Assembly: GCA_917880885.1 (NCBI GenBank)
Contig: OU862909.1
Span: 32,920,405 to 32,984,404, forward strand
DNA: 64,000 nucleotides
Direction: 5' to 3'
Source of the DNA: Limnephilus marmoratus
Lineage: Eukaryota; Arthropoda; Insecta; Trichoptera; Limnephilidae
Within the stretch, counting starts at the first letter, position 1. Each line of letters begins with the position of its first letter. The notes below the pieces were generated by a model. The model did not search any database. It was not told where the DNA came from and worked only from the letters and a program-made list of their open reading frames with translations. Below are positions 53,181 through 64,000 of this stretch, piece by piece. The translations under genes were made by a program, and so were the position numbers.

Positions 53181-53368
53181 TTTCGTTATTTGTTTTTGTG
53201 GTGATATGCCGTGTTGCGCTAACTCGTTCTTTAACCAACGTTTCGGACATCGTCCGGACACATCTACAGGATCTGCTCTGATGATGGACACTGTAACGAT
53301 GTCCGAAACATTGGCTAAAGAAGGAGTTAGCGCAACACGGCATAACACCCCAAAAACAAATAACGAAA
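53181..53368 (+). mobile_element. Penelope-type terminal-repeat hairpin with hammerhead-like core
   Basis: The arms 53181-53250 and 53299-53368 are inverted repeats with few mismatches. At 53278 the plus strand reads CTGATGA, T, stem II GGACA/TGTCC, GAAA, then CATTGG (CGTTGG in the 28.7-kb relative and in the left arm). Open frames on both strands across it, such as 53170-53406, follow from the palindrome and are not genes. Confidence 0.6.
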
Positions 53369-53437
53369 ATGCTTTCGGCCGTGAAAATCTTAAAACGTAT
53401 TTATAAATGGTTAGGTTTATTATTTTTTTCTTGTTGA

Positions 53438-53463
53438 AAGAAAGACAAACATTCCCGGGTTAG
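53438..53463 (-). mobile_element. SINE-2 3' end, separated by an insertion
   Basis: GAAAGACAAACATTCCCGGG is the outer end of SINE-2; the rest of the copy resumes at 53855 behind an RTE-type fragment. Confidence 0.7.
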
Positions 53464-53469
53464 GTACTA

Positions 53470-53852
53470 ATAACTAACTAACCAGCACGCCGCTTCCCCG
53501 CAGGGGTAGGCAGAGGACGGACCGCGAAACAACTCGATCTTGGCATACACTCCTTGCCTCGTTCACATTCATACGTCGCCTCACACATGCTGTTCTATAA
53601 TTCCGACTTTTCACATGGCCCGACTCAAGTATCTGATTCCATTGGTCGTGCCATGTCTTCCTCGGGCGTTCCCGTATTCTTCTACCAGTCACATTTGCGT
53701 CATATATTCTCCTTACACTCCTTTCCTCGTTCATTCGCGCACGCCCAAACCACCTGAGCGTCCCTTTCTTAATCTTACTCATTACGCTTACGCCTTGTAT
53801 TCTTTGCGGATCTCCACATTTTTCACACGATCATACATGGTTTTACCACACC
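53470..53852 (-). pseudogene. RTE-type retrotransposon C-terminal fragment with GTTA tail, copy c
   Basis: The minus frame (53474-53782) carries KKGTLRWFGRARMNEERSV with HVE replaced by other residues, then RPRKTWHDQWNQILESGHVK. The tail (TAAC)3 at 53471-53483 follows the stop closely. It has inserted into a SINE-2 copy. Confidence 0.8.
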
Positions 53853-53854
53853 CA

Positions 53855-53997
53855 TTACGAATAACCTGACAATATTTAAAAAAACTCCTACTATCACCAC
53901 AGTAAGCGGAAAATGTTGCTTATGTCGTGATGGAGGATTCGAACACGCGACGCCTTGGTGGGACCCAAACGCGATTCCAACTCAGCCACTAACCGGT
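53855..53997 (-). mobile_element. tRNA-derived SINE-2, copy 2 (head and body)
   Basis: Minus strand: box A region GGTTAGTGGCTGAGTTGG at about 53978-53995 and box B GTGTTCGAATCC at about 53939-53950, then the body matching 60925-61119. Confidence 0.75.
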
Positions 53998-54209
53998 CAG
54001 GTTTCATCCGATTTCAACGCTTTTTATGAATAAATAAAAACGACTTTCTTAATGAAAATTTAAAAAAAAATGGATAAACAATATGGATTATTTTAAAACT
54101 TCTACTAAAAATAATAAAAAAGTCAATTAGTGGAGTCGTTTAATTATTTCAAAATAATTATCTAAATCGCTGGCACAAAAATTGGTGGAACTAAGTTGTT
54201 GTTTTTTTT

Positions 54210-54544
54210 TTTTACTTCACATAGGAAGCCCTGGGGAAAATAATTTCCCTCAGTCATCTGAGTGCTGTGTGGAGGGTTTTTTTGGGGATAGGAAGTAATG
54301 AACATTGGTCCTGAAGAGACTCATGTTTAGAAGGGAGAAAACATAGAGGTCGGCCAATCGTTCCACAGCCGAGCTGTCGAACTCGACAACGAGTTCTCAT
54401 GTGACTAAAGGCAACCATGTACATATGTTGGGCGCGCGATTTACGTGTTTCCCGACTATGCACCGGTGCCGAGGGGATCAATAACGCTAGTTCCTCGGAG
54501 TATATTTCATTGAAATACCGATAGAAAAGGGATAGCATTCCCAC
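54210..54544 (-). pseudogene. LINE-A reverse transcriptase C-terminus with its 3' end, copy 6
   Basis: The minus frame 54544-54254 reads MLSLFYRYFNEIYSEEL, then LIPSAPVHSRETR, the C-terminal segment after the reverse transcriptase domain in many insect LINEs (SLFYR...G.CS.EL..L.P......R..R). A frameshift follows; RLWNDWPTSMF and SLFRTNVHYFLS continue in other frames at about 54370-54270. The untranslated end with CCCTCCACACAGCA and TTTTCCCCAGGGCTTCCTAT then leads to an A run near 54210. This links the six LINE-A ends to a protein. Confidence 0.8.
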
Positions 54545-54748
54545 CCGACGCCTGTGCTCTATTGATCACAATCCGTTTGTAAAATAGAAGAATCTATCAA
54601 ACGGACCAACCGTTTCTGCGAGGTTTTTTATTCAGGTATTTTGGAGCTCCAGACCTGAGATTCCGCCAAATACACTGTAGACGTGTAGACAGTAAATATT
54701 AAGTTTTGTCTGAGATATCCTTTATTTCATTAGTAATTTTACAGCTAA

Positions 54749-54910
54749 GGGAACGTACCCATACTACGTGACCAACTTTTTGCAATTTTTAACCCCCCCC
54801 CCCCCCGGGTGACCAAAAACCTAAGCAAGCCGCCGCTCATTTGTACCAAGCGTGACATTTTGAAGACCCCCCCCCCCCCTAAACGTGTCACGTAGTATGG
54901 GTACGCTCCC
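54749..54910 (-). mobile_element. Harbinger-type MITE with two long homopolymer runs, copy 2
   Basis: A 162-bp copy of 8029-8193 in opposite orientation, flanked by TAA (54746-54748 and 54911-54913). The homopolymers appear as C runs and differ in length from copy 1. Confidence 0.85.
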
Positions 54911-54913
54911 TAA

Positions 54914-55489
54914 CATCATTATAACCATTTCTTCTGAGGAATAGAGAAAAACTTTCAGAAGTAAAATGAGGAAAAATACACAAATGGTTTTGAATCCGAA
55001 ATAACCTCAAGGAGTATACGGTCGTATTTTGGATTTTTGCAGATAATATCGGAAACAGAAAAAGCCACTAAGCACGTGGGAGCAGTGCCATCTTGAAATC
55101 CAGATTGAACGATGGACACCCAGTGTCGGAGTTTAATTTATTTCCAAATCGCAAGTAATCATAAATGTTAAAGAGCTAGTGGGTCCGCTGGAGAACGGCG
55201 GGAGGAGTGAAATTGTATGAATAATTTAAAGTATTCATTACGCTGGTGCAAATAAATAACACAACTCGTTTGAGGAGATGATAATGTAGGTAACTGCTTG
55301 TGCCAATGTTCAAATCGGCGTTCATTCACAACGTGTTTGGCTAAAAAAAAAGAGTTAAGCGAGTTAAACCGGTCAAAAATTGTGAAAGGTGTCGCAAAAG
55401 TCATCACCATATCTGAAGATGCTCTTATTTTTGGATTATTATTGCAAGTGTCGTCTTACGTCATAACGACTTTGGACATTTGTGAAATA
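54914..55489. other. Unassigned stretch
   Basis: No gene recognised. The plus frame 55298-55495 contains KKKELSELNRSKIVKGVAK, faintly like a Tc1 transposase start, but no further support. Confidence 0.25.
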
Positions 55490-55690
55490 AACTGAAGCAG
55501 AATGCTTACTCATTGATAAACCATGGGTCGCTACATTGAACACACTTCTTAAGGCTCTGCAACCGGGCCCGAAAACAAGAAGATGGAGAGATACGAAATT
55601 ACGAATGTTAGAGGAGAGCGCTAACATTTACATCGACAAAATCGATGCGAAAATTGCGAAAATGTTTAATAAAATAAGACTCGTTTAAAA
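55490..55690 (+). CDS. Unidentified short coding-like frame
   Basis: An open frame without an ATG near its start runs from just after a TAA at about 55488-55490 to a TAA near 55688. It encodes about 65 residues, including LLIDKPWVATLNTLLKALQ and a lysine-rich end IDAKIAKMFNKIRLV. The composition is protein-like and lies between 5' and 3' sequence that does not look like a known repeat. I do not recognise it. It may be a chance frame, an exon of a host gene or a transposon scrap. Confidence 0.2.
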
Positions 55691-57009
55691 TAGAGCAAAA
55701 ATCTCGCGGGCATTATCTTAAACAGCATTTAAAGAAACACTGTGAATTTTTTCATACATATAGCTTGTAAAATAACTGAAACAAACGTGTTAATAATAAT
55801 TTTTGGAGCATACTTTGCGATTGTTGTTTCGTTTTTTTTTAACTTCATACACTCAGATATAATAATATTAATAATTATTTAAAATCTAAATGCAGATAAC
55901 TTATTATTGAATTTTTAAACACATATTCAGATCCATCATTCCATTCAAATTAGTTTAAGTGTTTTCATTTTTTACACGGCAGGTAAGTAAGCAGTCAGGT
56001 ACTATCTGATTGATATCGCGGCAGCCACCTCGGGGCCGACTGCTGAAAAGAATAAATTACTCTAATCGTTCTACTTAAAAGGTTTTGCTGGTGATGTCAG
56101 ACCGTGTCAGCCTCTCGGAGGACCATTATGGGAGATAGCTCGAACTGGAGAACACTATAGACTGTGGAGGTATGGAGTATGGACTATAGAGGCCCACGCA
56201 CCGTTGAATCGATGGCAGATGCTTTAAAGCGATCTTGATTGTTGTAGAGACATCAATGCACTACTTCAAAGTGCTGAAGACAGTGAATTTAATTTGATTT
56301 TGTTAACCTTTTTTACCTTGAAAATAAAAGGATTTTCTTTTAATTTTGAGAGAATAGCTTTTACATATGTATCGATTGCACTAGTTAATATGACAACGGT
56401 TAAGTTACTATTTATTTCTAAAACCAAACCTACTTAAAATAAGTAACACGCCAACGTAAATAAATTGTTTTTGGGTGATTTCATTTCGTCCCGATGAATA
56501 AAATATAGTTACTTGATAATCTCTTTACGCTCAGTGTTGGAAAAACGAAAACCGTTTGCAATACATCTTTACTAAATGATACAGTATTTTTTTTTGTTTG
56601 GTTTCATTAACACACACGGAGAGAAATTGATTTTTCCTTCACGATAAATTAGCTCGCATTATTAATAAAAGATGCATTTAAGGTTGTTTTATCAAATTAT
56701 TGTAATTATTGTAATGATAAAACACAAAATCATTCATTTTATTTTTTGTAATTGTGTGAATGGCAGATGGTAGATAATGTGGGTATTTGTAAATACTGAT
56801 AAAACTATGGGGAAGTCCCTTTAGAGTAAGTACCTATCATGAAGACGAATAAAATGTGAGTTATTTACCGTGGGATTGTCAGGAAGATTCGTATTGTAAT
56901 GCAAAAATATTAGGATTTTCATGTAGAGATTTTTCGTCGTCACGATAAAATATTTATCAGAAAATTCCGGCAATTCGCGTCCCAACATTTATTAGGTCAC
57001 CTCTTTCTG
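55691..57009. other. Non-repetitive AT-rich stretch
   Basis: No gene or repeat recognised. 55980-56240 is less AT-rich. Confidence 0.35.
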
Positions 57010-57550
57010 TTGAGACGCCAATATATCCAGAATCTTAACGACGTAAGTAAAGAAGCCGTGTATACAAATTGCTACTCGCGACCCGTGTATTGGACGGACC
57101 TACTTTCGAATTTGCCGTATCAAAGAAAAGAAGAAGAAGAAAAATAATGTGGGAATCTTAACGACGTAAGTGAAGAAAGCATGTCAACAAATGAACGCCG
57201 CGGTATGGCGTAATGTACGAACGTACGGTCGAATTCACCCCAGCAGCATTTTAATTAATTCTGTGTTACAAATATTTAAAATGTGTCTCCATGTTGTCCT
57301 CCCGAAGTTATTAATACATGGTTTAGAAAATTAAAATCTGGTGCTTACCGCTAACTTTATAGTTGAAAAACGGGTTATAAAGTTTAAAAATCGTTGTACG
57401 TAAAATATATTAATGATAAGGTACTGTTTTTATTAATCTTAAATATAAATAACTCGCATTCCTTGGGCGACATGGAAATAAAAAAGTTATTATAATTACG
57501 AATTCGCCGGAAATGATTAAAATGGTGTTTTGAGCAAACAAAAATTATTA
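57010..57550. repeat. Dispersed repeat family C, copy 2 (empty site for the 45.6-kb MITE)
   Basis: It aligns with 45160-45601 and continues GAGCAAACAAAAATTATTAG where copy 1 has its MITE. AATCTTAACGACGTAAGT occurs twice here (57031 and 57156), a local duplication. Confidence 0.75.
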
Positions 57551-59360
57551 GGGCTGTGTACCGCCTTAATTCCTTCGTAATGCTTTCAATCCCGTTTCTA
57601 ACCGGAATTATAAATAATTTTAGGAGAATTTCAAATAAATTAGCAATTTTTTTTTCGCCGTGTACATTATTTATATTTTGCTGTGCCCACGGACATATGA
57701 ATATATCTGGACCTGCCCTAAGTGATAAAAACGTATTATTTCCCCCTCCACATGGCGCCGGCTGTAGCTCCTCCTTGGAACCGGCTCGCTCCATGGGGAG
57801 GGGATATAGCCTCGCTTGAATCTAAAATGTGTGACGTCATCATTCTTGCCGTGAACAGCGAGAAGCTGACATCCATACATTTAACGGAATAACGGCAGCT
57901 TGTGCTATACAATATATCTACGTATCAATATGCACATAGCGAATGTGGGCGGTACTCCAATGTGCTCGTCGCTGGTTACAGGGGTAAGTAAATAATGAAA
58001 CATTTGTAACAGTGTTTTAACTAAACACGGCAAGAAAATATTGATATGTGTATTGGCGCGAGTCTTTTTGGGGCGAGCATTTGGCCTTAGCAAATAAGTT
58101 TTGAATGTGGCAAGCAATTCGCGCTCCCATGTAAAAAGGTCTATTCATTCAAAGCAGATTTTGCTTTTAAGAACTAAATGGTGATATTGTAATGCGAGAT
58201 GCCTATATACTGTCAGATTGATTGTTCAACGAATGGCAGTCATCTTTCCCCTCTCGCTCTCCATAGTTTGGTTTTACCCCTCATCTGTAACTGCTTGTCT
58301 ATCCATTTGGATGTCTATGGCTGTGCCCTATTTTAATTGCTGAAGATAGTTATGTTTATAATTGCGCGTCATACGCAATATTTGCAATTCTTAGATCGAT
58401 TGATTTAGATATTATTATTAAATAACTTATGTCTCGAAAGAATTTTATTTAACTTCGCAAGGAAGCCAACACGAAACGGAACAGTTCAAGAATCCATAGA
58501 TAAATAACCGAACCTTGAGTAATATTTAACGACCGTTAAAAGTTTTAAGTCATTATAATATGAACGAGTAGGTAGGTACTGTAATAATATTATCAGAACG
58601 AACCTACGTACGCTAAGCTCGTTGGAATTGAAAAATGGAAGCAGAACTCAATGCAACTGCGCACTTTGCCACTTTCGAAACTTATCGACAATCTCATATG
58701 ACGTCAATTTGACGACAATGGGAAGATATCTCGCCAATTAGCCTCCCCGTAGGTGTTGTGCATTGGGAGGGGGGTGGAGGGGGGAGGGTTGGATGGGGGT
58801 GCGAGCAGTTAGCGCTGTCGCCATCCCGTCTGATGTCCCTCCCCCGACTTTCCCAGGAATACAGCAGCGCGAGAAGAAAGTTGGCTGAATGGCCGCTAAT
58901 AAGATGTTATTGGGAGACATTCAGAAGGTTACTTCCGGCTGAACGCAATGTGCATCCGGTACATATTCATATTAAGTCACATCCAGAGAAAACTTCCTCA
59001 GAAATTTTTCCATCCTTTAAAAAACTTTTGTAAGTTTAATACTAATCACATCTAAATATATAAAAAAATAATGTTATTCGTTCGTCCTTCATTATTAAAT
59101 TATTTCCTATACTAATCACCTAATTGCGACGAAACTTAGGTGAGTTGTTGTGTGCATGCACGAGAAGGTTTCTATAAATACTGGGTGGCTTTGGCGTTAT
59201 GAAATTTGTACAAAAAACTTGTAATAGGTGGCGCGCAAGTTGTTTGCAAAATGAGTGTAGTGCATATTTAAGTGGCTTTGTACAAACCATACATTTTTAT
59301 ACTATTTGTCCAACCTTCTTCTTTTGACTTTTTATGGCTTCACGCCAACCCATTATACAA
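57551..59360. other. Unassigned stretch with short GC-richer parts
   Basis: No gene recognised. 57730-57860 and 58740-58900 are GC-richer, with open frames on both strands (57384-57880, 58738-59033) that overlap each other and lack domains. Confidence 0.3.
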
Positions 59361-59810
59361 GTAACTAACTAACTAACCATCACGCCGTTTCCCCGCAAGG
59401 TTAGGCAGAGGACGGACCGCCAAACTACTCGATCTTGGCACACACTCCTTGCCGCGTTCACATTCATACATCGTCTCATACATGCTATTCTATTATTCCG
59501 ACTCTTCACATGGCCCGACTCAAGTATCTGATTCACTTTGTCGTGCCATGTCTTCCTCGGGCGTCCCCGACTTCTTCTTCCATTCACATTTGCGTCATAT
59601 ATTCTCCTTACACTCCTTTCCTCGTTCATTCGCTCTACATGCTCAAACCATCTGAGCGTCACTTTCTTAATCTTACTCATTACGCTAACATTAGCCTTGC
59701 ATTCTTCGCGGGTCTCCACATTTCTCACACGATCGTACATGGTTTTACCACTCATACGCCTCAAGGACCTCATTTCTACAGCATTCAGTCTATACGGATA
59801 TATAGTTCCA
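59361..59810 (-). pseudogene. RTE-type retrotransposon C-terminal fragment with GTTA tail, copy d
   Basis: The minus frame 59369-59773 (134 codons) is the best preserved copy: MRSLRRMSGKTMYDRVRN, then VTLRWFEHVERMNEERSV and GRRSRGRPRKTWHDKVNQIL. The tail (TTAG)n lies at 59361-59377, directly after the stop. Plus-strand frames over the same bases are shadows. Confidence 0.85.
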
Positions 59811-60784
59811 GCGAGATATCGTACGTGACGTTATTGTTCTACTAACTTCTGTATTTTCGTTGTCAAACAAGACTCGTTGATGACGTCAGCACAAGCTTTT
59901 GCTGGGATTAGTTACCAAAACCTTTCTAAATCTATTCGTACAAATACCTAGACTTTAAAGACCTGGGCCCTAGATTCCTAGATGATGGCAATTTTCTTTA
60001 AATATACGTAGTGCTCTACGCGGTAAATGTTTATAAAAATGTATTAACTCGACTTAATAATATAACAGTCAAACACAGAAATGAACACAAATATTTAGGT
60101 ATACATTGGTTAAAAATAATACAAAACGATATTCAGATTTCAAAAAGTACCCAGCGATTCAGATGGGGTTACAACACTTATTCTTTCTCGTTTATTGGAA
60201 AGTTTTGATGCACTTCAGCCAAAAGTATTCTTGTACCAATTCTTACAACTCTGATTAAGTTACTTAAAAAAATAATTCGTATAATTACGAGAGGAGGAAT
60301 TTGCAAATTCAATAAAAGTTCTCATTAATTGAGACACTTGACACCTTGAGCGACACTTCAATTAGCGTTAATCGCATCCGAAACAAGGTGTTGAAAGTTT
60401 CCACTTTACAGGCGTTAGGTACAACCGGTAATTCGTAACAACCAACCCCGTCCGAGCCGTGTCCGCCCCCCAAAAACTCCGAACCACGACGCCGTGAACG
60501 TGAACATAATTATCGCCTTGAAATGGGACATTAACGAAGTGCCTAATTTACATATCGACTGAACCGAATGGGACGGTAATAAGGCGTACATACTAAATAG
60601 GTACAGGGTCGATAGGGCGGTCCCCGTCCCGTGCAAATGCAGGAAAACGGTTTACACGTAGTTCTGGGACACTTTACGTTAAACGATTCACTCGAATGTT
60701 TTCGTAACGTTTTAAATGTGTTCTTTTTTAAAATTGCTCTAGTCTAAAAGAATGACATGCAAGCAATTAGAGAAACAGTAGCAA
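59811..60784. other. Unassigned stretch; GC-richer block at 60340-60660
   Basis: No gene recognised. 60340-60660 is CpG-rich compared with its surroundings and single-copy in the window; possible exon remnant or regulatory DNA, not resolvable. Confidence 0.25.
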
Positions 60785-60924
60785 AAAAACAGAATGTGCC
60801 ATTCATACGCGGTTGAAGTGAAACCTTCAGAAAACTAAAGTAGACAAGAGTGAGGAGGCTGCGAAGCACCGCACAGGAAGGAGATCGATAGGCTATGAAG
60901 CACAGCTCAAAGAGGAGATCGATT

Positions 60925-61119
60925 TTTTCTCTTTTTTTTAAAGAAAGACAAAACATTCCCGGGTTACGAATAACCCAACAATGTTTGAAAATCTCCTACT
61001 ACCACCACAGAAAGCCGAAAATGTTGCTTGTGTTGTGATGGAGGACTTAGCCAGCCGAGGAGTCGAACACGCGACGCAAAGGTGAGACCTAAGCGCTATG
61101 CCCACTCAACCACTGACCG
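60925..61119 (-). mobile_element. tRNA-derived SINE-2, copy 3 (complete)
   Basis: Flanked by GATCGATT (60917-60924) and GGTCGATT (61119-61126), an imperfect duplication of 6-8 bp. Minus strand: box A region CAGTGGTTGAGTGGGC and box B GTGTTCGACTCC, body with GGTGGTAGTAGGAGATTTTC, end in AAGAAAG-type sequence next to a T/A-rich run. The best copy of this family in the window. Confidence 0.8.
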
Positions 61120-61225
61120 GTCGATTATACTAACTCATTCTCTCGCAGGCTAGATCCTGTAGCTGTATGTGTCTATCTCTTTTTAGTGTCGCTATTTATC
61201 GTTTCTTCTAGTTTCAAATCACAAC

Positions 61226-61659
61226 CAGGGTTGCCAATGCTTATGTTCTAAAATACCCGCAAAAAAAGTTCAAAATTCGGGGAGAGCAAAATATCAAATT
61301 TCCCACAAGTTTCTTCCTAATTCTGCCTCCAAAATAAAACAAAATTCTTTTGAAAATAGCATATTTTATTTAATAAAATTGATTAAAACGTATTATTACA
61401 TACGTAGTATGCGTAACATACGTGTACGTTTAAAAAATAGGTTGCAACCCAATAATCAATATTGAAGCAAAAATAATGACATATTCCGATAAATTGTATA
61501 GCAGTAGAAAAAAAGGAAACATAAAAATAATTTAATCATACATACGGTGTGCCACGTTGGATAATCAAAAATGCCCAGAATCCCCGCAAAATACCCATTT
61601 CTTGAAAAATCTTAAAAATTCCCCGCAATTTGGGAATTACCCACAAATCGGCAACCCTG
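61226..61659. mobile_element. hAT-like MITE with CAGGGTTGCCA ends
   Basis: A 434-bp AT-rich element with ends CAGGGTTGCCAATGC and CGGCAACCCTG. The flanking octamers ATCACAAC (61218-61225) and TTCACAAC (61660-61667) match at 7 of 8. Uninterrupted family F copies have a single ATCACAACGG here, which confirms the insertion. Non-coding. Confidence 0.85.
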
Positions 61660-61705
61660 TTCACAACGGTGCTAAATAAGTTTTCACTTCAAAATAGTAA
61701 AATTT

Positions 61706-64000
61706 TAGAGTTTCCTCACATCTACCGTATGAGAAAGCAGAGAGTCAAACATAACGCTAGATTTAACGAGCGGGTTGACAACTAAACCCGGCGATTAAAA
61801 GAACAAATTGAGGACGACTACCGGATTTTATTCAATATTTATGTCCCAAAACTTCGTAAAACACACAGAATGCAGGAACAACACTAAATTAAATGACACA
61901 AAAAAGCGCGCTCATAAAAAGCCATGCACGTGCAATTTAGCAGAAACAAATTGTGTGGACAGCCTCCACAGGGTAGTAGGAGGCAAGCTACTGCCCTGCA
62001 ATGCACTGGGCGCACATTCCCCGTGCGCCCCCGACCCAATCAACTAGATAACGAGCCCATTACGTAATATTACGTTATTCAGACAACGTCACTGGATTTT
62101 CCGTTTTTTTTACACGGCCGCACAGCTTTCCACTTTTTATCTCAACAATCAATCACGTGACGCAATTTGTAATTATTGTGAAAACGCCCGATCCATTGAT
62201 AAAATAAATTAAACCCGTACGGGGAAAAGTTCCGAGTGGCGCGGAGCTCAGAGCACAGACGGGGATGTTTTAATTGGAGCACTGCAACGAAGAAATTATC
62301 TGATCAATTAAGCTACTATTTCGATTGTGTACTAAATTTGCACAAATAATGAATCATTTGGAAAAAATCAAAGTTGCGTATTATTACCATTTCGTTCATT
62401 ACGGAGTGCTGTGTGAACTGCATGAACGCAGACAGGTATCTACTTTAACGAAAAAACGAACAAACAATTTCGCAATAAACGAGTAATCAAAATGATAATT
62501 AAGGCTAAAAGAAGGAAATTAAATTGCAATAAATGAACGTTTTACTGAAATATAATATGTCACTCATCCGCACAGTGACGTGCAATTAATATCGGATATT
62601 ACAGAAAAAGAGGAAACGTTTGCTGTTATCCGGAGCAGTGCACCTATAGTCTGTACGTGTACATTGAATGCTCTCAAAATAAAGCGGGAACATTATTAAA
62701 AATTCCTTTGACAGAGCGGACCGTCGATTTGTTTTTGTACAGTCTTGTCTATAGTGTATAGTTGCATGAGCTTTAATTAATAGTTGCACACTGGCTGGCA
62801 TGTCATTTGTCCATTGTCTTTGATTGACACGTCCCGCCTGCTCCCGCACGGGGTGATCGGCTAAATAAAACCTTTCGCAGGTGACCGAGGATTCGAAGCA
62901 CGTGCAATGTTCGCTGTACGCTGTGCAGTCGCGTGTACCATCAGTTTGTATGCGCTGTGTGATGCGTGCGTCACTTCGGTCTTTGATTCTCAATCGGCGC
63001 GTTATTTGTTTACACTGTTAAAATTATATCACGTGAAATTCCGCAACACTTGGGATGTATCAATGAAAGATATTTTCTTCTTTTATATGTAATTCTCAAA
63101 ATTTATTAGAGCACTTAAATTATTCATGTACTATGTATACAATTTTTATATTTCCTGCTTATAAATTTTATTATAGGTTCATTATACATGACATTTATGA
63201 CAATAATAATAATTTGATAAGTAAGACTTGTAGGTAACCTTCGCATTTTGGATTTCTCATTCTGGGTCCGTGTTAACATTTTCTCTAAATTCCACCGATA
63301 TGATCATTTTTAATTTGATGTAAAAATATCTAAACACCTACGCCGTGTGCTAAATTCACAAAAGTCAGTTTAATTATCAAAATACTATTTCTTTAACTTG
63401 TACTGTTCGACTTCTTTAAGCCGCCGCCACCCGAATATCTACCGATTTCTTACATATCTCCCTTCAACATCTGAAGTTTTTAAGCTCTTAAAAATATATA
63501 TATGAAATTCCCTGGATAGAAAAAAATCGCAAAGTATGCTCTGAAACTTATTATTTTCAAGCCTTTTTCAGTTATTTTACAAGTTATATGTATGAAAAAA
63601 TTCACAGTATTTCTATAAATGTGTTTTACACAGCCCTCAAGAGATTTTTGCTCTTTTTTAAACATGTCGTGTTTAATTAAATATATTCAAAATAGTCCCT
63701 TACGTCTGTACATATCAATGTCTTTTAATATTAGCGCGCTCGCTCTGTCTTTAGTATATACGTATTTCGCTTAAATCCGTCTCATTCGCCATGAGACCGG
63801 CTTGATAGATGGACCAATGCTAGTCGATCCGGCAACTAAAATTATGGGAATTAATAAAAAGATATGGGGGAGGAGCCCCAAAATCACCTCTCCCACTACC
63901 CCACGTAATAAAATCTAATCATTTCTGTACTTGTATAAATTTTAAGTTAGTTTAAAGTTTGGTAGTAAATAATAAATTAAAATTTAAGTAAAACTCTTCA
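61706..64000. other. Non-repetitive end of the window, no recognised gene
   Basis: I see no transposon family here. The longest frame, 62586-62993 on the minus strand (135 codons), has no domain I recognise. CACGTGACGCAATTTG near 62154 and several TTAATTA motifs could be regulatory. Confidence 0.35.

Larger units (their letters stand above)
60785..61705 (+). repeat. Repeat family F, copy 3 with two nested insertions
   Basis: Left part 60785-60924, middle 61127-61225 and right 61660-61705 together align with 37185-37430 and 38600-38895. A SINE and a hAT-like MITE occupy the gaps. Confidence 0.8.

Noticed and set aside
53170..53406. Apparent protein similar to the frame at 28532-28813
   Set aside because: The similarity is at DNA level between Penelope-type terminal repeats; the frames cross a palindrome and a hammerhead-like core.
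62586..62993. 135-codon minus-strand frame in apparently single-copy DNA
   Set aside because: Length alone is weak in this composition. No domain, no splice context and no support from a neighbouring exon.
1..64000. Bacterial operons, ribosome-binding sites, rho-independent terminators
   Set aside because: Gene density, composition and transposon content are those of an animal genome; none of these features apply.

Overview
This is AT-rich, repeat-dense nuclear DNA from an animal, most likely an insect. I infer this from the transposon set (hAT, Tc1/mariner-pogo, TTAA-flanked, Harbinger-like and Mutator-like elements, several non-LTR retrotransposons, tRNA-derived SINEs and a Penelope-like element), from short CCTAA (TTAGG-type) runs, and from the absence of prokaryotic gene structure. 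I cannot name the species. I found no convincing intact host gene: every recognisable coding segment is a decayed fragment of a mobile element. The window is probably intergenic or intronic.

Layout. 1-10 kb: dispersed repeats, a MITE with 9-bp target-site duplications built of TTCGAA motifs (2347-2711), a pogo-like element (3699-4642), a Harbinger-type MITE with long G runs (8029-8193). 10-20 kb: a tRNA-derived repeat, a Jockey-like reverse transcriptase end abutted by a hAT MITE with a perfect 8-bp duplication (13007-13504), a LINE 3' end with a hairpin, a pyrimidine-rich repeat, a 715-bp TTAA-flanked element. 20-31 kb: a Penelope-type terminal-repeat hairpin, a second 9-bp-TSD MITE, and three hAT elements with perfect 8-bp duplications (23565-26040, 28422-29351, 30025-30653), two of which carry nested elements. 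31-40 kb: SINEs, pyrimidine-rich repeats, and a cluster of two tRNA-like sequences around a hammerhead-like motif, one sitting inside a 72-bp perfect inverted repeat. 40-50 kb: second copies of several families with nested insertions, and a Penelope-like fragment with a GIY-YIG endonuclease piece between inverted terminal repeats that each encode a hammerhead-type motif. 50-64 kb: more copies of the same families, nested SINE, hAT and LINE insertions, then a quiet final 2 kb.

The most interesting system is the set of minimalist hammerhead-ribozyme-like motifs in Penelope-type terminal repeats (20.9, 28.7, 35.8, 48.0, 48.5, 51.6 and 53.3 kb), especially the 35.5-36.3 kb cluster where such a motif lies between two near-identical tRNA-like units. 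Several insertions can be dated relative to each other because paralogous empty sites lie in the same window. Stretches without transposons contain homeodomain-type (TAATTA) and octamer-like motifs and may be regulatory, but I cannot show conservation from one sequence.
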